Shown here: positions 63,189 through 64,000 of the stretch, one piece after another | Layout of the letters: each line of letters opens with the position of its first letter | Numbering within the stretch: position 1 is the stretch's first letter | Origin: Pseudomonas sp. KU26590 | GTDB taxonomy: Bacteria; Pseudomonadota; Gammaproteobacteria; Pseudomonadales; Pseudomonadaceae | NCBI RefSeq assembly: GCF_026153515.1 | Contig: NZ_CP110644.1 | Span: forward strand, 4,617,501 to 4,681,500 | Reading direction: 5' to 3' | DNA length: 64,000 nucleotides | The notes under the pieces: generated by a model | What the model was told of the DNA's origin: nothing | Seen by the model: only the letters and a program-made list of their open reading frames with translations | Databases searched by the model: none | Position numbers and translations under genes: made by a program

Positions 63189-63653
63189 TTGAATCCACCC
63201 ACCGTTTCCCTAGAATCACCTGACCAGCCGGAAGTCATCGCCCTCATTGAAGCGCTGGATGCCTATCAAATGCCGCTCTACCCGGCGGAGAGTCACCATG
63301 GCATCGACATAAAAGCACTGGCTTCGGACAATACCGGCTTCGCCGTTGCACGCGCCAGTGATGGAAAGGCCGTGGCGTGCGGAGCGCTGGTGGTGCACCC
63401 GACCTACGCCGAGCTGAAGCGCATGTTCACGCAACCTGCATTCCGCGGGCAGGGTCTGGCCGGCAGGATTCTGACTGTTCTGGAAGACGAGGCCCGGCGA
63501 CGAAGCTGCGTGCGAGTCATGCTTGAGACCGGGTATCTGCAACACGAAGCCATCTCGTTTTACGCGCGCAACGGGTATCAGCGTCGGGGCCCCTTTGGTG
63601 ATTACCAGGACGATCCCAACAGCGTGTTCATGGAAAAGCTCCTGCCGCAGTGA
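63189..63653 (+). CDS. GNAT family N-acetyltransferase, 154 aa
   Basis: The 154-aa protein has the GNAT order: V-A-C-G-A-L-V-V strand, then E-L-K-R-M-F-T-Q-P-A-F-R-G-Q-G-L-A-G-R-I-L (acetyl-CoA loop, R/Q-G-x-G-x-A), and the final E-A-I-S-F-Y-A-R-N-G-Y closing motif. The start codon is TTG 63189 with GGAG 9 bp upstream; no ATG fits the length. It transfers acetyl to an unknown amine. It stands alone between the dehydrogenase and a leftward transglycosylase gene. Confidence 0.8.
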   Translation: MNPPTVSLESPDQPEVIALIEALDAYQMPLYPAESHHGIDIKALASDNTGFAVARASDGKAVACGALVVHPTYAELKRMFTQPAFRGQGLAGRILTVLEDEARRRSCVRVMLETGYLQHEAISFYARNGYQRRGPFGDYQDDPNSVFMEKLLPQ

Positions 63654-63703
63654 GAAGAGCGCGACACCTTCCCACCCCGCTCCCCATGGACTCACGCCGA
63701 AAA

Positions 63704-64000
63704 TCAGGCCGGCAATTGCCCCTGACCGCTCTCGATGATTTTTGCGAAGTTCATGACGTTCTCGACGTACTTCGGATCGCCCACGCCGCCGGCATCCGCG
63801 GGGTTGTCCTTGTTGACCTTGTCCGGGCCCGAGTTGTAGGCGCGCAGCGCCGAGTTCCAGTCACCGAAGGTCTCTTTCTGGTCACGCATGTACAGCGCGC
63901 CGGCCATGATGTTGTCGTGGGCGTTGTTCACGTCAGCGTTGCCGAGCTCTTTGGGGTTGTCTCGCTTGAGGGCCGCGAATGTGTCGGCGTTGACCTGCAT
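63704..64000 (-). CDS. lytic transglycosylase SLT domain protein (C-terminal part, cut by window edge)
   Basis: The visible 98 residues are the C-terminal part of a leftward gene extending past the right edge. MQVNADTFAALKRDNP followed by N-A-H-D-N-I-M-A-G-A-L-Y-M-R-D, and A-L-R-A-Y-N-S-G-P matches the SLT (soluble lytic transglycosylase, family 1) helix with the motif A-Y-N-S/A-G. The catalytic Glu lies outside the window. The enzyme should cleave peptidoglycan glycan strands, either in cell wall turnover or in a secretion-related role. The M shown is not necessarily the real start. Confidence 0.8.
   Translation of the reverse strand: MQVNADTFAALKRDNPKELGNADVNNAHDNIMAGALYMRDQKETFGDWNSALRAYNSGPDKVNKDNPADAGGVGDPKYVENVMNFAKIIESGQGQLPA

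Overview
The window comes from a Pseudomonas chromosome, most likely the P. fluorescens group. The evidence is GC-rich coding sequence with dense Pseudomonas-type REP elements, a nic-type nicotinate catabolic cluster closely matching the P. putida layout, an AprA/Inh/AprDEF alkaline-protease operon, LigD/Ku, and an Rhs polymorphic-toxin locus. This is judged from protein and motif recognition by eye; no database search was run.

Positions 1-9.1 kb are accessory. They hold two unrecognised proteins, a KilA-N domain protein, a zinc-finger/HNH-like protein, and an orphan 579-aa candidate type III effector preceded by a textbook hrp box (GGAACC-N16-CCACACA). A leftward run of immunity- or stress-like genes follows: a SUKH-like protein carrying a ribosomal L7/L12-like domain, a GNAT, a lipoprotein, an Imm35-like protein and SseB. 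Positions 9.7-19.4 kb are mostly core-like: an AspT-family exchanger with glutamate decarboxylase (probable acid resistance), a cyclic-nucleotide-gated MscS channel, an SDR, a zinc-free MDR oxidoreductase, phosphatidylserine synthase and a TetR regulator.

Positions 19.4-31.3 kb are the nicotinate pathway. NicAB hydroxylates nicotinate, NicC makes 2,5-dihydroxypyridine, NicX opens the ring, NicD deformylates and NicF deaminates to maleate; NicR (MarR) and NicT (MFS) complete the set. nicE (maleate isomerase) and nicP (porin) are absent, and a REP pair sits between nicD and nicF. REP/BIME arrays fill nearly every gap, including a 303-bp tandem array of about 2.8 copies. A 51-bp relic of a second nicR 3' end lies between nicA and nicR.

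Positions 31.4-43.5 kb carry a periplasmic nucleoside hydrolase, a Tat-exported aldo/keto reductase, an AhpD-like protein opposite an AraC regulator, LigD and Ku (NHEJ), an MFS exporter, an unannotated 56-aa gene paired with a GNAT-like protein, an esterase and a hemerythrin protein.

Positions 43.6-52.8 kb are an Rhs polymorphic-toxin island. It has one full Rhs protein (TTG start, odd Cys-X-Cys cluster, 115-aa variable toxin tip), its probable immunity gene, a displaced toxin-tip fragment with an immunity gene split by an IS5-family element (CTAG target duplication), a paralogue of the first immunity gene, and a HEAT/LRV-like orphan immunity protein. Short GC palindromes mark the module borders, and a shared hairpin motif flanks both ends. 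Positions 52.9-64 kb contain a bile-acid:sodium symporter family transporter, small ORFs, the apr operon, a membrane protein coupled to a PQQ-type sugar dehydrogenase lipoprotein, a GNAT, and a lytic transglycosylase cut by the window edge.
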